In this document: piece by piece, positions 35,306 to 46,119 of the stretch
Layout: each line of letters begins with the position of its first letter
Position numbering within the stretch: the first letter of the stretch is position 1
Source of the DNA: Gaiellasilicea sp963789355
GTDB taxonomy: Bacteria > Actinomycetota > Thermoleophilia > Gaiellales > Gaiellaceae
NCBI GenBank assembly: GCA_963789355.1
Contig: CAWBKK010000009.1
Coordinates: 78,326-142,325, forward strand
Length of the DNA stretch: 64,000 nt
Direction of reading: 5' to 3'
The notes under the pieces: model-generated
The model's input: the letters and a program-made list of their open reading frames with translations, nothing else
What the model was told of the DNA's origin: nothing
Database searches by the model: none
Translations under genes and position numbers: made by a program

Positions 35306-35896
35306 CTAGCGGCTCTGCAGCGCGTCGAGCGCGATTCCGAGCGCGATTGCGAGCCGGCGGTCGATCGTCCGCTCGGGGTCGTTCGAGAGGTCGAGCGTGT
35401 AGCGGTCGCGCATCCCGAACGCGCGCGTGAAGTCGCCCAGGTGCTGGTCGCCGCGGTCGATCCGGAAATGGAAGACGATCGGGATGAAGTCGCCGTAGGG
35501 CACCGCGTCGATCACGCGCCGGACGATCGCCCAGAACTGCGAGCGCTCCTTGGCGATCGCGAGCTCCTGCTCGTTCGCGTCCATGATCGCCCACGTCGAG
35601 CGGAGCAGCGACTTGCCGAAGACCTTGCCGAGGACGCCGATCTTCTCCCCGGCCGGCGTCGTCACGTCGTAGCGGCCGCCGAACTCCATCAGCGAGCGCG
35701 CCTTGATCCGGAAGAGCTCCTCGGTCTCGTCTTCGTGGGCGAAGAAACGGATGTCCTCCTTGATCGCCATTCGCTTCTGGCGCACGAACGCGACCGGCTG
35801 GCCCTGTCCGGAGATCTTGTAGAGGTTGACGAGCGGCCGGATCAGCTGCTCGATCTCGAACCGGTCGGCGTCGAAGACGGTGCTCACGCGCTCCAT
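35306..35896 (-). CDS. LURP-one-related (LOR/tubby-like) protein
   Basis: The 196-residue protein has a tubby-like beta-barrel: ADRFEIEQLIRPLVNLYKISG, KSLLRSTWAIMDANEQELAIAKERS and a C-terminal RDRYTLDLSND, as in LURP-one/DUF567 proteins. No catalytic motif is present; these barrels may bind membrane lipids or nucleic acids. It diverges from the 2-oxoacid dehydrogenase operon with 57 bases between the starts. Confidence 0.8.
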   Translation of the reverse strand: MERVSTVFDADRFEIEQLIRPLVNLYKISGQGQPVAFVRQKRMAIKEDIRFFAHEDETEELFRIKARSLMEFGGRYDVTTPAGEKIGVLGKVFGKSLLRSTWAIMDANEQELAIAKERSQFWAIVRRVIDAVPYGDFIPIVFHFRIDRGDQHLGDFTRAFGMRDRYTLDLSNDPERTIDRRLAIALGIALDALQSR

Positions 35897-35953
35897 CCTA
35901 CGCACGTCGATAAAGTGCAGCCGTCGTTCCCGATCCGACAGGAGCAGGTGGAG

Positions 35954-36997
35954 ATGGCGGTGCGTGAGGCGGAGCCGATGGGCTCGCTGAGTGAGGTACG
36001 GGAGGCGGGCCTCGATCGCGAGGACCTGCTCGGCGTCTACCGCAACCTGCTCGTCACACGAGGGATCGAGGAACGCGGCCACATCCTCTACAAGCAGGGG
36101 AAGATTCCCGGCTCGTTCTACACCGGCCGCGGCAACGAGGGCGCCGCCGTCGGCGTCGCGACCGCGATGGGCCCGAACGACGTCGGCACGCCGCTCCACC
36201 GCGACATGGGCGTCCACGTCACCCGCGGCGTCGAGGCGTGGCGGATCTTCGCGCAGTACATGGGCCGCGAGGACGGCCCCACGCGCGGCCGCGACGGGAA
36301 CGTGCACATGGCCGACGAGCGCCTCGGGCTGATCGCGATGGTCAGCCACCTGCCGGCGATGATGCCGGTTGCGGTCGGCTGCGGGCTCGCATTCAAGATC
36401 CGCGACGAGAAGCGCGTCGCCGTCGGCTGGTCGGGCGAGGGTGCGATGGCGCGCGGCGACGCGCACGAGGCGATGAACTTCGCCGGCGTCCGCCAGCTCC
36501 CCGTCGTCTTCATCTGCGACAACAACCAGTGGGCCTACTCGACCCCGACCCACCTCGGCTACGCCGTCGAGCACCTCGCCGACCGCGCCGCCGCCTACGG
36601 CTTCGAAGGGGTGGTCGTCGACGGCACCGACGTGCTCGCCGTCTACCGCGAGGCGAAGGTTGCGATCGAGAAGGCCCGCAACGGCGGCGGCCCGACGCTG
36701 CTCGAGCTGAAGACGCTGCGGATGGAGGGACACGCGGTCCACGACGACGCCTTCTACGTCCCCAAGGAGCTGTTCGAGGAGTGGGCGAAGCACGACCCCG
36801 TCGAGCGCTTCCGCACCTGGTTGCGCGAGAACGCCGACCTGACCGGCGAGGAAGAGGAAGAGATCTCCGGTCGCGTCAAGAAGCTCCTGAACGACGCGCT
36901 GGCGCGCGCGGAGGAGTCGCCGCAGCCCGACCCGGAGACGCTGCTGGAAGGCGTGTACGCAACGCCCGAGGACCTCGACACCCCCCACCACAAGTAG
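35954..36997 (+). CDS. 2-oxoacid dehydrogenase E1 component, alpha subunit
   Basis: The protein has 347 residues from ATG 35954 (GTG 35915 is an in-frame alternative). The ThDP-binding motif begins GWSGEGAMARGDAHEAMNFAGV and ends DNNQWAYST, and the family helix SFYTGRGNEGAAVG is present. It decarboxylates pyruvate or a branched-chain 2-oxoacid and, with the beta subunit encoded two bases downstream, passes the acyl group to E2. Sequence alone does not separate PDH from BCKDH. Confidence 0.9.
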   Translation: MAVREAEPMGSLSEVREAGLDREDLLGVYRNLLVTRGIEERGHILYKQGKIPGSFYTGRGNEGAAVGVATAMGPNDVGTPLHRDMGVHVTRGVEAWRIFAQYMGREDGPTRGRDGNVHMADERLGLIAMVSHLPAMMPVAVGCGLAFKIRDEKRVAVGWSGEGAMARGDAHEAMNFAGVRQLPVVFICDNNQWAYSTPTHLGYAVEHLADRAAAYGFEGVVVDGTDVLAVYREAKVAIEKARNGGGPTLLELKTLRMEGHAVHDDAFYVPKELFEEWAKHDPVERFRTWLRENADLTGEEEEEISGRVKKLLNDALARAEESPQPDPETLLEGVYATPEDLDTPHHK

Positions 36998-36999
36998 CG

Positions 37000-37974
37000 A
37001 TGCCCGAGAAGACCTACCTGCAGGCGATCAGCGACGGGCTCCGGCAGGAGATGCGCCGCGACGACCGCGTCTTCGTGATCGGCGAGGACGTCGGCGTCTA
37101 CGGCGGCGCCTTCAAGGTGACGCTCGGCTTCCAGGAGGAGTTCGGCCCCTGGCGCGTGCTGGACGCGCCGCTCGCCGAGACGGCCATCCTCGGCGCCGCC
37201 ACGGGCGCGTCGATCATGGGGCTGCGGCCCGTCGCCGAGATGCAGTTCGCCGACTTCATCTCCTGCGGCTGGGATCACCTCGTCACCGTCGCCGCCAAGC
37301 AGCGCTTCCGCGTCGGCACGCCGGTGCCGATCGTCGTCCGGCTTCCGTCCGGCGGCGGCTTCTCCGGCGGCCCCTTCCACTCGCAGAACCCCGAGAGCTC
37401 GTTCGCTCACATCCCGGGCCTCAAATGCGTCTGCCCGGCGACGCCCGAGGACGCGAAAGGGCTGCTCGTCGCCTCGATCGAGGATCCCAACCCGGTGCTC
37501 TTCTTCGAGCACAAGCACCTCTACCGGCGGATCAAGGCCGAGGTTCCCGACGAGCGCTACGTGACCCCGATCGGGAAGGCGCGCACCCACATCGAGGGCG
37601 ACGACATCTCGGTGATCACGTGGGGCGCGATGGTCTACACGGCCGAGGAGGCGGCGAAGCAGCTCGATGCGGACGGCGTCTCGGTCGAGGTGATCGACCT
37701 GCGCACGGTGATGCCGTGGGACAAGGAGGCCGTGCTCGCGAGCGTGCGCAAGACCTCGAAGGTGATCGTGCTGCACGAGGACAACCGCACCGGCGGCTTC
37801 GGCGGCGAGATCGCCGCGACGATCGCGGAGGAGGCGTTCGAGGATCTCGACGGCCCCGTACGCCGCATCGCCGCGCCGGACTGCCCGGTGCCGTTCGCGC
37901 CTGTGCTCGAGAAGGCCTTCCTCCCGCAGGTCGAAGACGTCGTGCAGGGACTCAGAGAGCTCGCGGAGTACTAG
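37000..37974 (+). CDS. 2-oxoacid dehydrogenase E1 component, beta subunit
   Basis: The 324-residue protein is the transketolase-like beta chain. It shows GEDVGVYGGAFKVTLG, APLAETAILGAATGASIMGLRPVAEMQFADF and the DNRTGGFGGEIAATIAEEAFEDL segment. It binds the pyrimidine half of ThDP. It follows the alpha gene with only a two-base gap, and the E2 gene starts eight bases after it. Confidence 0.93.
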   Translation: MPEKTYLQAISDGLRQEMRRDDRVFVIGEDVGVYGGAFKVTLGFQEEFGPWRVLDAPLAETAILGAATGASIMGLRPVAEMQFADFISCGWDHLVTVAAKQRFRVGTPVPIVVRLPSGGGFSGGPFHSQNPESSFAHIPGLKCVCPATPEDAKGLLVASIEDPNPVLFFEHKHLYRRIKAEVPDERYVTPIGKARTHIEGDDISVITWGAMVYTAEEAAKQLDADGVSVEVIDLRTVMPWDKEAVLASVRKTSKVIVLHEDNRTGGFGGEIAATIAEEAFEDLDGPVRRIAAPDCPVPFAPVLEKAFLPQVEDVVQGLRELAEY

Positions 37975-37981
37975 GAGAGAG

Positions 37982-39463
37982 ATGTCGACGGGAACGCAGA
38001 CCGAAGTCGTCATGCCCCAGATGGGCGTGTCCGTCTCCGAGGGGACGATCACGAAGTGGCTCAAGTCCGAGGGCGAGCAGATCGCCCGCGACGAGGCCCT
38101 GCTCGAGATTTCGACCGACAAGGTCGACACTGAGATTCCCAGCCCCAGCGAGGGCGTCGTCGTCCAGATCCTCGTCCAGGAAGGCGAAACGGTCGAGGTC
38201 GGCACCGTGCTCGCGCTGATCGCTCCCGAGGGCTCGGCGCCCGCAGCCGCCCCGGAGGCGGCACCCGAGCCGGCCACGCAGGCGGCCGCCGATGCCTCGG
38301 AGGCTGCCGCGACCGAGACCGCGGAGCCCGCCGCCGCTCCTGCTCCTCCTCCGGCCGCTCCAGCTCCTGCCCCCGCTGCTCCTGCCGGCGCACCCGCGTC
38401 CGGGAACGGCCGCACGTTCGTCTCCCCGGTGGTCGCGCGGATCGCGTCCGAGCACGGCGTCGACCCGAACACGGTCCAGGGCACGGGCACCGGCGGCCGC
38501 GTGACGAAGAAGGACATCCTCGCGTACGTCGAGAGCGGTGGCGGGGCCGCCGAACCCGCCGCAGCGCCCGCACCTCCTCCGCCTCCCGCTCCCACTCCTG
38601 CTCCCGTTCAACCTGCCGAGCCCGCGCCGGCACCGGTCGCACAGGCGGCTCCGGTGGCTCCGCCGGCCCCAGCCCCGGCCCCTGCCGCCCAGGCGCCTCC
38701 GCCCGCTCCGGCCGCCGCGCCGGCCGCGAGCGCCGAGGCCGAGCCCGAGCCGGGCGAATCGCTCGAGCCGATGTCCGCGATGCGGAAGGGCATCGCCGAG
38801 CACATGCGCCGCTCGCTCGACACCTCCGCCCATGTGACGAGCGCGATCGAGGTCGACATGTCCAAGGTGGTCGAGATCCGGAAGAAGCTGAAGAAGGAGT
38901 ACGAGGCCGCCTACGGCGTCAACCCGACGTACCTCTCCTTCGTCGCGCGCGCCACCGTCGAGACGCTGCGCGAGTACCCCTGGATCAACGGCGAGATCCG
39001 CGGCGACAAGATCGTCACGCGCAACTACGTCAACCTCGGCTTCGCGGTCGAGCTCGCCGACGGCAAGGGCCTGATCGTTCCGGTGCTGAAGCACACGGAG
39101 GGGCTGAACCTGCTCGGGCTCGCGCGTGGCGTGGCCGACATCGCCAAGCGCGCCCGCGACAAGAAGCTGATGCCCGACGACGTCCAGGGCGGCACCTTCA
39201 CGATCACGAACCCGGGCGGCTACGGGACGTTCCACGGCACGCCGGTGATCAGTCAGCCGCAGGCCGGGATCCTCGGCACCTACGCAGTCGTGAAGCGGCC
39301 GTGGGTCGTGACCGACGAGCTCGGCCAGGACGTGATCGCGATCCGCCCGATCATGAACATCACGCTCACCTACGACCACCGCCTGGTGGACGGAGCCCTC
39401 GCCGGCCGCTTCCTCAGCTCGCTGCGCGAGAAGCTCGAGGACTGGGGAGAAAGCGACTACTAG
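37982..39463 (+). CDS. 2-oxoacid dehydrogenase E2, dihydrolipoamide acyltransferase
   Basis: The 493-residue protein has an N-terminal lipoyl domain (lipoylated lysine in EISTDKVDTEIPSP, about residues 41-54). Next come an Ala/Pro-rich linker, an E1/E3-binding domain (FVSPVVARIASEHGVDPNTVQGTG), a second long Pro/Ala linker and the catalytic domain with DHRLVDGALAGRF near the end. Two linkers of about 75-80 residues make it longer than most. It receives acyl groups from E1 and passes them to CoA. The E3 gene is not in the window; lipB and lipA follow. Confidence 0.95.
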   Translation: MSTGTQTEVVMPQMGVSVSEGTITKWLKSEGEQIARDEALLEISTDKVDTEIPSPSEGVVVQILVQEGETVEVGTVLALIAPEGSAPAAAPEAAPEPATQAAADASEAAATETAEPAAAPAPPPAAPAPAPAAPAGAPASGNGRTFVSPVVARIASEHGVDPNTVQGTGTGGRVTKKDILAYVESGGGAAEPAAAPAPPPPPAPTPAPVQPAEPAPAPVAQAAPVAPPAPAPAPAAQAPPPAPAAAPAASAEAEPEPGESLEPMSAMRKGIAEHMRRSLDTSAHVTSAIEVDMSKVVEIRKKLKKEYEAAYGVNPTYLSFVARATVETLREYPWINGEIRGDKIVTRNYVNLGFAVELADGKGLIVPVLKHTEGLNLLGLARGVADIAKRARDKKLMPDDVQGGTFTITNPGGYGTFHGTPVISQPQAGILGTYAVVKRPWVVTDELGQDVIAIRPIMNITLTYDHRLVDGALAGRFLSSLREKLEDWGESDY

Positions 39464-39479
39464 TTCTGGGGCGCAACCA

Positions 39480-39535
39480 GAACCGGAATCTGCTTCCGCA
39501 GATCCCGGTTCGCGCCAAGACCCCTGAAGGGGCCG
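39480..39535 (+). repeat. Hairpin repeat, family B, copy 1
   Basis: Two adjacent hairpins: 13-base arms (39481-39493 / 39498-39510) with one A-C mismatch and a TTCC loop, then CCCC-TGAA-GGGG at 39521-39532. A copy with the same layout and mismatch place is at 46971-47024 in the other orientation. It lies just after the E2 stop, so it may terminate or stabilise the E2 transcript; other genomic copies would show whether it is a mobile repeat. Confidence 0.7.
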
Positions 39536-39612
39536 CCTTCGGCGTCCCGGGCTCGATGACCGGACCAATACGTGAGCTTGGTAGCCTCGGTCGGGTGAAG
39601 GGGGCCTACGTG

Positions 39613-40305
39613 ATGAACCTCGGCCTCGTCCCCTACGAGGAGGCGTGGGAGCTCCAGCGCTCGCTCGCGGGAGCGGTCTCGCAGGGCGCGATCCCGGACA
39701 CGATCCTGCTGCTCGAGCATCCGCCCACCGTCACCACCGGCAGGCGCACCGAGGACTCGGAGCTGCACATCCCCGCGGGAGCGGCAGTCGACGTCGTCGA
39801 GACCGACCGCGGCGGCAAATCGACCTTCCACGGCCCCGGCCAGCTCGTCTGCTACCCGATCTTCGACCTGAAGCGGCACGGTCAGGACGTGAAGCGCTAC
39901 TGCCGTGACCTCGAGGAGGCGTTGATCCTGACGCTCGCGAAGCTGGGGGTCGAGGGCGAGCGGATCGACGGGCTCACCGGCGTCTGGCTGACACCCCCAC
40001 CCAGGAAGATCGCGTCGATCGGGATCCATATCGCGAAATGGGTGACGACCCATGGCTACGCGCTCAACGTCGACCTCGATCCTGCGCCGTTCACGCAGTG
40101 GATCACGGCGTGCGGGATCGAGGATGCGGCCTTCACGACGGTCGCGGCCGAGCTCGGCCGCCCGGTCGCCGTCGACGAGGTGCGCGGCCCCGCCCTCGAG
40201 GCGCTCGCGCAGGTCTTCGAGCTCGAGCTCGAGGAGCTGCCGGCCGACGGCGACCACGGCCTCTGGCCGCAGCCGGTGCACTCGCAGCTCGCCGCGCGCG
40301 GCTGA
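39613..40305 (+). CDS. lipB: Octanoyltransferase LipB
   Basis: The 230-residue protein starts at ATG 39613, with AAGGGGG eight bases upstream. It has the LipB motif GKSTFHGPGQLVCYPI and the KIASIGIHIAKWVTTHGYALNVD segment with catalytic lysine, followed by C-terminal catalytic cysteine in ITACGIED. It moves octanoyl from acyl carrier protein to lipoyl domains, for LipA to finish. It lies downstream of the E2 gene that needs lipoylation. Confidence 0.97.
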   Translation: MNLGLVPYEEAWELQRSLAGAVSQGAIPDTILLLEHPPTVTTGRRTEDSELHIPAGAAVDVVETDRGGKSTFHGPGQLVCYPIFDLKRHGQDVKRYCRDLEEALILTLAKLGVEGERIDGLTGVWLTPPPRKIASIGIHIAKWVTTHGYALNVDLDPAPFTQWITACGIEDAAFTTVAAELGRPVAVDEVRGPALEALAQVFELELEELPADGDHGLWPQPVHSQLAARG

Positions 40306-40307
40306 CT

Positions 40308-40326
40308 TTGTGTTTCTGAAACACAA
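40308..40326. promoter_or_regulatory. 19-bp palindrome, copy 1 (lipB-lipA spacer)
   Basis: TTGTGTTTC, T, GAAACACAA is a perfect 19-bp palindrome beginning three bases after the lipB stop. A second copy sits 69 bases downstream. The pair suggests a regulator operator for lipA, or an intergenic repeat; no factor is known to me. Confidence 0.6.
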
Positions 40327-40376
40327 GCTGCCGTGAACGCGCCGAGAATGGCTCCGTTCGGTGGCTCGGGAAGCGC

Positions 40377-40395
40377 TTGTGTTTCAGAAACACAA
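40377..40395. promoter_or_regulatory. 19-bp palindrome, copy 2 (lipB-lipA spacer)
   Basis: TTGTGTTTC, A, GAAACACAA, the same palindrome with the centre base changed and one extra flanking pair (C/G). Its end is 50 bases upstream of the lipA start, a place where promoter or operator sites are common. It differs from copy 1 only at the central base. Confidence 0.6.
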
Positions 40396-40445
40396 GGCTC
40401 CCTCTGTCCGACCCGGCGGCCGCGGCCGCAACTAGACTCGAAGCC

Positions 40446-41366
40446 ATGGAGACGTCGCTGCCAGTCGCCGAGCGCCCCCGCCGGCCAGAATGGATGAAGG
40501 TTCGCGCGCCGAGCGCCGACGGGCACTTCTACGACGTCAAGAAGCTCCTGCACGGGCTCTCGCTGAACACCGTCTGCGAGGAGGCTCGCTGTCCGAACAT
40601 CTCCGAGTGCTGGGGGCGCGGGACCGCCACGTTCCAGATCCTCGGCGAGACCTGCACCCGCGCGTGCCGCTACTGCTATGTCCACTCCGGCAAGCCCGAG
40701 CACGCACCCGATCCGCTCGAGCCGCTCCGCGTCGGCCAGGCCGCAGCCCAGATGGCGCTGAAGCACGTCGTCGTCACCTCTGTCGACCGCGACGATGTGC
40801 CCGACCGCGGCGCGGGTCACTTCGCAGCAACGATCCGCGCGATCAAGCTGAAGCTCCCGGAGGCGAGCGTCGAGGTGCTGACGCCGGACTTCCTCGGGGT
40901 CGAGGAGGAGGCGCTCCGCACCGTCCTGGCAGCCCGTCCTGAGGTCTTCAACCACAACATCGAGACCGTCCGCCGGCTCCACCGGAACATGCGCGGCGCG
41001 AAGGCGAGCTACGACAAGGCGCTCTGGCTGCTCGGCCGCGCGAAGGAGCTCGCCGACTATCCGGTCCTGACGAAGTCGGGGATCATCGTCGGCCTCGGCG
41101 AGACGAACGACGAGGTCGTCGAGACGATGCGCGACCTGCGCGCGCACGGCGTCGACGTGGTCACGATCGGCCAGTACCTGCAGCCGAGCCCGAAGCACGC
41201 CGCGATCGACCGCTGGGTGCACCCGGACGAGTTCACGTGGCTGCGCGAGCAGGGCGAGGCGCTCGGCTTCGGCTCAGTCTTCGCCGGTCCGCTCGTCCGC
41301 TCGAGCTATCGCGCAGACGAGCAGCGCCACGCCGCGGAGACCGGGCGCGGCGCGGTGGCGTACTAG
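40446..41366 (+). CDS. lipA: Lipoyl synthase LipA
   Basis: The 306-residue protein is a radical-SAM enzyme. The auxiliary cluster ligands are in CEEARCPNISEC and the SAM-cluster motif in CTRACRYCYV. It ends with SSYRADEQR, where LipA-type proteins have the RSSY serine ligand. It inserts sulfur into octanoyl groups on E2 and related proteins. The region ahead carries the two palindromes, so lipA may have its own promoter although it follows lipB. Confidence 0.97.
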   Translation: METSLPVAERPRRPEWMKVRAPSADGHFYDVKKLLHGLSLNTVCEEARCPNISECWGRGTATFQILGETCTRACRYCYVHSGKPEHAPDPLEPLRVGQAAAQMALKHVVVTSVDRDDVPDRGAGHFAATIRAIKLKLPEASVEVLTPDFLGVEEEALRTVLAARPEVFNHNIETVRRLHRNMRGAKASYDKALWLLGRAKELADYPVLTKSGIIVGLGETNDEVVETMRDLRAHGVDVVTIGQYLQPSPKHAAIDRWVHPDEFTWLREQGEALGFGSVFAGPLVRSSYRADEQRHAAETGRGAVAY

Positions 41367-41428
41367 CTACTAGCTAGGAGGGTTTGGCTGAAATGGTAGA
41401 CCGACAGCGGCTGTCGCTTGCCGCCTGA

Positions 41429-41578
41429 CTAACCGCTGCTCGAACGAGGGTTCGCCGGGATCGCGGCGTGCGAGCCCCACGACCGGAGCGCCTGACCAGC
41501 CGCCCGGAATCCGCCAGCAAGGCGAAACAACCCAAGAACGAGGACGTAGAGGATCAGAATGACGATCCAGTCCCGCAT
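41429..41578 (-). CDS. Small single-pass membrane protein (49 residues)
   Basis: The ATG at 41578 is preceded by a perfect AAAGGAGG (minus strand) five bases upstream, strong evidence that it is translated. One membrane helix (DWIVILILYVLVLGLF) is followed by an amphipathic helix (AGGFRAAGQALRSWGS), a layout like TatA but without its conserved glycine hinge. No partner is evident; it is between lipA and the second subtilase, alone on its strand. Confidence 0.7.
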   Translation of the reverse strand: MRDWIVILILYVLVLGLFRLAGGFRAAGQALRSWGSHAAIPANPRSSSG

Positions 41579-41659
41579 CGGTGCCTCCTTTGGCTGCACC
41601 CGAAGTCTACTCCTTCGACCCAATGCTCCCGCTCTGCGCACCAATCGCTCCTCGGAAAA

Positions 41660-44308
<2,649 letters not shown>

Positions 44309-44428
44309 TTCTCTCCCCGTTCGACTGGACTAAACACCATTTTCGGCACAACCTCGGACGGCACTGAACCCTCTTCTGGGGGGTCTCAACGCCGTCGTGC
44401 TGTGGCTTCATGTGGTCAGGAGGGAGAG

Positions 44429-44788
44429 ATGCGCGTTGCAGCCGCCGCTGCACTCATGCTGGTCTTTGCACTTCCGGCCGCGGGAGCACCCGCGCGGCGC
44501 AGCGCTGCGCTGAATCTGGAGGCGCTCGCACCGCTCGTCGTCAGCGGGAAGCGCTTCGGCGCCCGGGAGCTCGTGCTCCTCACCTATCTCGCCGCCGACT
44601 CGACGAGACGCGAGGTGGACGTCCGCTCGCAGCGCAACGGCAGCTTCAAAGCCTCGTTCGGCCTCCGCCTCGACCGCTGCGCCGTCTTCACGGTTCACGC
44701 CGCCGGCACGCGAGGGAGCAGGGCGGTGCTCCAGGTCGAGTCGGGCTGCGAGCGGCACAAGCGCGCACGGGAGCGGCCCCGGCGCTGA
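44429..44788 (+). CDS. Small secreted protein of unknown function
   Basis: The 119-residue protein has a signal peptide (VAAAAALMLVFALPAAGA) and an extracellular, beta-rich part with VVSGKRFGARELVLLTYL and CAVFTVHAAGTRGSRAVLQ, which looks like a small Ig-type fold. Two cysteines may form a disulfide. An AGGAGGGAGAG ribosome site precedes ATG 44429. It diverges from the subtilase gene, with 120 bases of shared promoter region. The family is unknown to me. Confidence 0.7.
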   Translation: MRVAAAAALMLVFALPAAGAPARRSAALNLEALAPLVVSGKRFGARELVLLTYLAADSTRREVDVRSQRNGSFKASFGLRLDRCAVFTVHAAGTRGSRAVLQVESGCERHKRARERPRR

Positions 44789-44793
44789 CGCTG

Positions 44794-46119
44794 TTACCCG
44801 TGTGGCTTGGCCATCTTCCGGTAGTCGAGCGCCTCGTCAAGGGTCGCGTCGTCGACGCCTTCCTCCCGGGCGACCTCGCGGAGCGAGCGCCCCGAGGCCG
44901 CCGCCTTCTTGACGATCTCGGAAGCCTTGTCGTAGCCGATGTGCGGGTTGAGCGCGGTCGCAGCTGAAAGCGTCAACTCGGCGTACTGCTCGTTCTGCTC
45001 CCGGTTCGCCTCGATCCCGTCGACGCACTTCTCCGCGAGCAGGCGCGACGCCGCGGCGAGCAGCTTGATCGAGCCGAGCAGGTTGCGAGCCATCATCGGA
45101 ATGAAGACGTTGAGCTCGAAATGACCCTGAAGCCCGCCGACTGTGATCGCCTGGTCGTTGCCGATCACCTGCGCTGCAACCTGCGTCACGACCTCGGGGA
45201 TGACCGGGTTCACCTTGCCGGGCATGATCGAGCTGCCCTTCTGTAACTCGGGCAGGAAGATCTCGGCGAGCCCGGCGCGCGGCCCGGAGCCCATCAGGCG
45301 AAGGTCGTTCGCGATCTTCGTCAGGCTGACGGCGACCACCTTCAGCGCGCCCGAGGCCTCGACGAGACCGTCGCGGGCCGCCTGCGACTCGAACGCGTCC
45401 GCGGGCGGCGAGATGTGGAGCCCCGTGTCGTTGGTGAGCAGCTCCCGCACCTTGGCAGCGAACTCGGGGTGGGTGTTCAGCCCCGTGCCGACGGCGGTGC
45501 CGCCGAGCGGGATCTGGCCGAGGCGCTTGCGGCTGTCCCGAACGCGCTCGATCCCCTCGCGCACCTGCGCGGCGTAGCCGCCGAACTCCTGGCCGAGCGT
45601 CACGGGCACCGCATCCATCAGGTGGGTGCGACCGGACTTGACGACGTCGTCGAACGCCTTGGCCTTCGCCTCGAGCGAGGCGGCCAACAGGTCGAGGGCG
45701 GGGAGCAGATCGTGCTCGAGCTCGCCGAGCGCGGCCAGGTGCACGGCCGAAGGGAAGACGTCGTTCGAGCTCTGGCCCATGTTGACGTCATCGTTCGCGT
45801 GGACGCCGTCGCCGGCGAGCGCGGCGATCACCTCATTCGCGTTCATGTTCGAGCTCGTGCCGGAGCCGGTCTGGAAGACGTCGATCGGAAACTGGTCGTC
45901 GTGCTCACCCTGGGCGATCGCATCGCCGGCGGCGGCGATCCGCTCAGCCTTCTCGGCGTCGAGGAGCCCGAGCTCGGCGTTCGCGCGCGCCGCGGCGGCC
46001 TTGATCCGCCCGAGCCAGCGCGCAACGGGCACCGGAATCGGCTCGCCGGAGACGGGAAAGTTGGCGACCGCCTTGCGCGTCTCGCCGCCCCACAGCTCCC
46101 GCTCGATCTCGGTGCTCAC
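44794..46119 (-). CDS. fumC: Class II fumarate hydratase
   Basis: The 441-residue protein starts at GTG 46119. The fumarase/aspartase signature GSSIMPGKVNP (near 300) is complete, and QTGSGTSSNMNANEVIA, SSNDVFPSAVH and SGRTHLMDAVP mark the other substrate-binding segments. It interconverts fumarate and malate in the citric-acid cycle. The start overlaps the stop of the ICL/PEP-mutase-like gene as GTGA, so the two are translated together. Confidence 0.95.
   Translation of the reverse strand: MSTEIERELWGGETRKAVANFPVSGEPIPVPVARWLGRIKAAAARANAELGLLDAEKAERIAAAGDAIAQGEHDDQFPIDVFQTGSGTSSNMNANEVIAALAGDGVHANDDVNMGQSSNDVFPSAVHLAALGELEHDLLPALDLLAASLEAKAKAFDDVVKSGRTHLMDAVPVTLGQEFGGYAAQVREGIERVRDSRKRLGQIPLGGTAVGTGLNTHPEFAAKVRELLTNDTGLHISPPADAFESQAARDGLVEASGALKVVAVSLTKIANDLRLMGSGPRAGLAEIFLPELQKGSSIMPGKVNPVIPEVVTQVAAQVIGNDQAITVGGLQGHFELNVFIPMMARNLLGSIKLLAAASRLLAEKCVDGIEANREQNEQYAELTLSAATALNPHIGYDKASEIVKKAAASGRSLREVAREEGVDDATLDEALDYRKMAKPHG

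Noticed and set aside
41385..41470. tRNA-like stretch after lipA (GGCTGAAATGGTAGACC and a GGGTTCG segment)
   Set aside because: The D-arm-like part is suggestive, but the acceptor ends do not pair, the anticodon loop would have eight bases, and it overlaps the end of a small gene with a good ribosome site.
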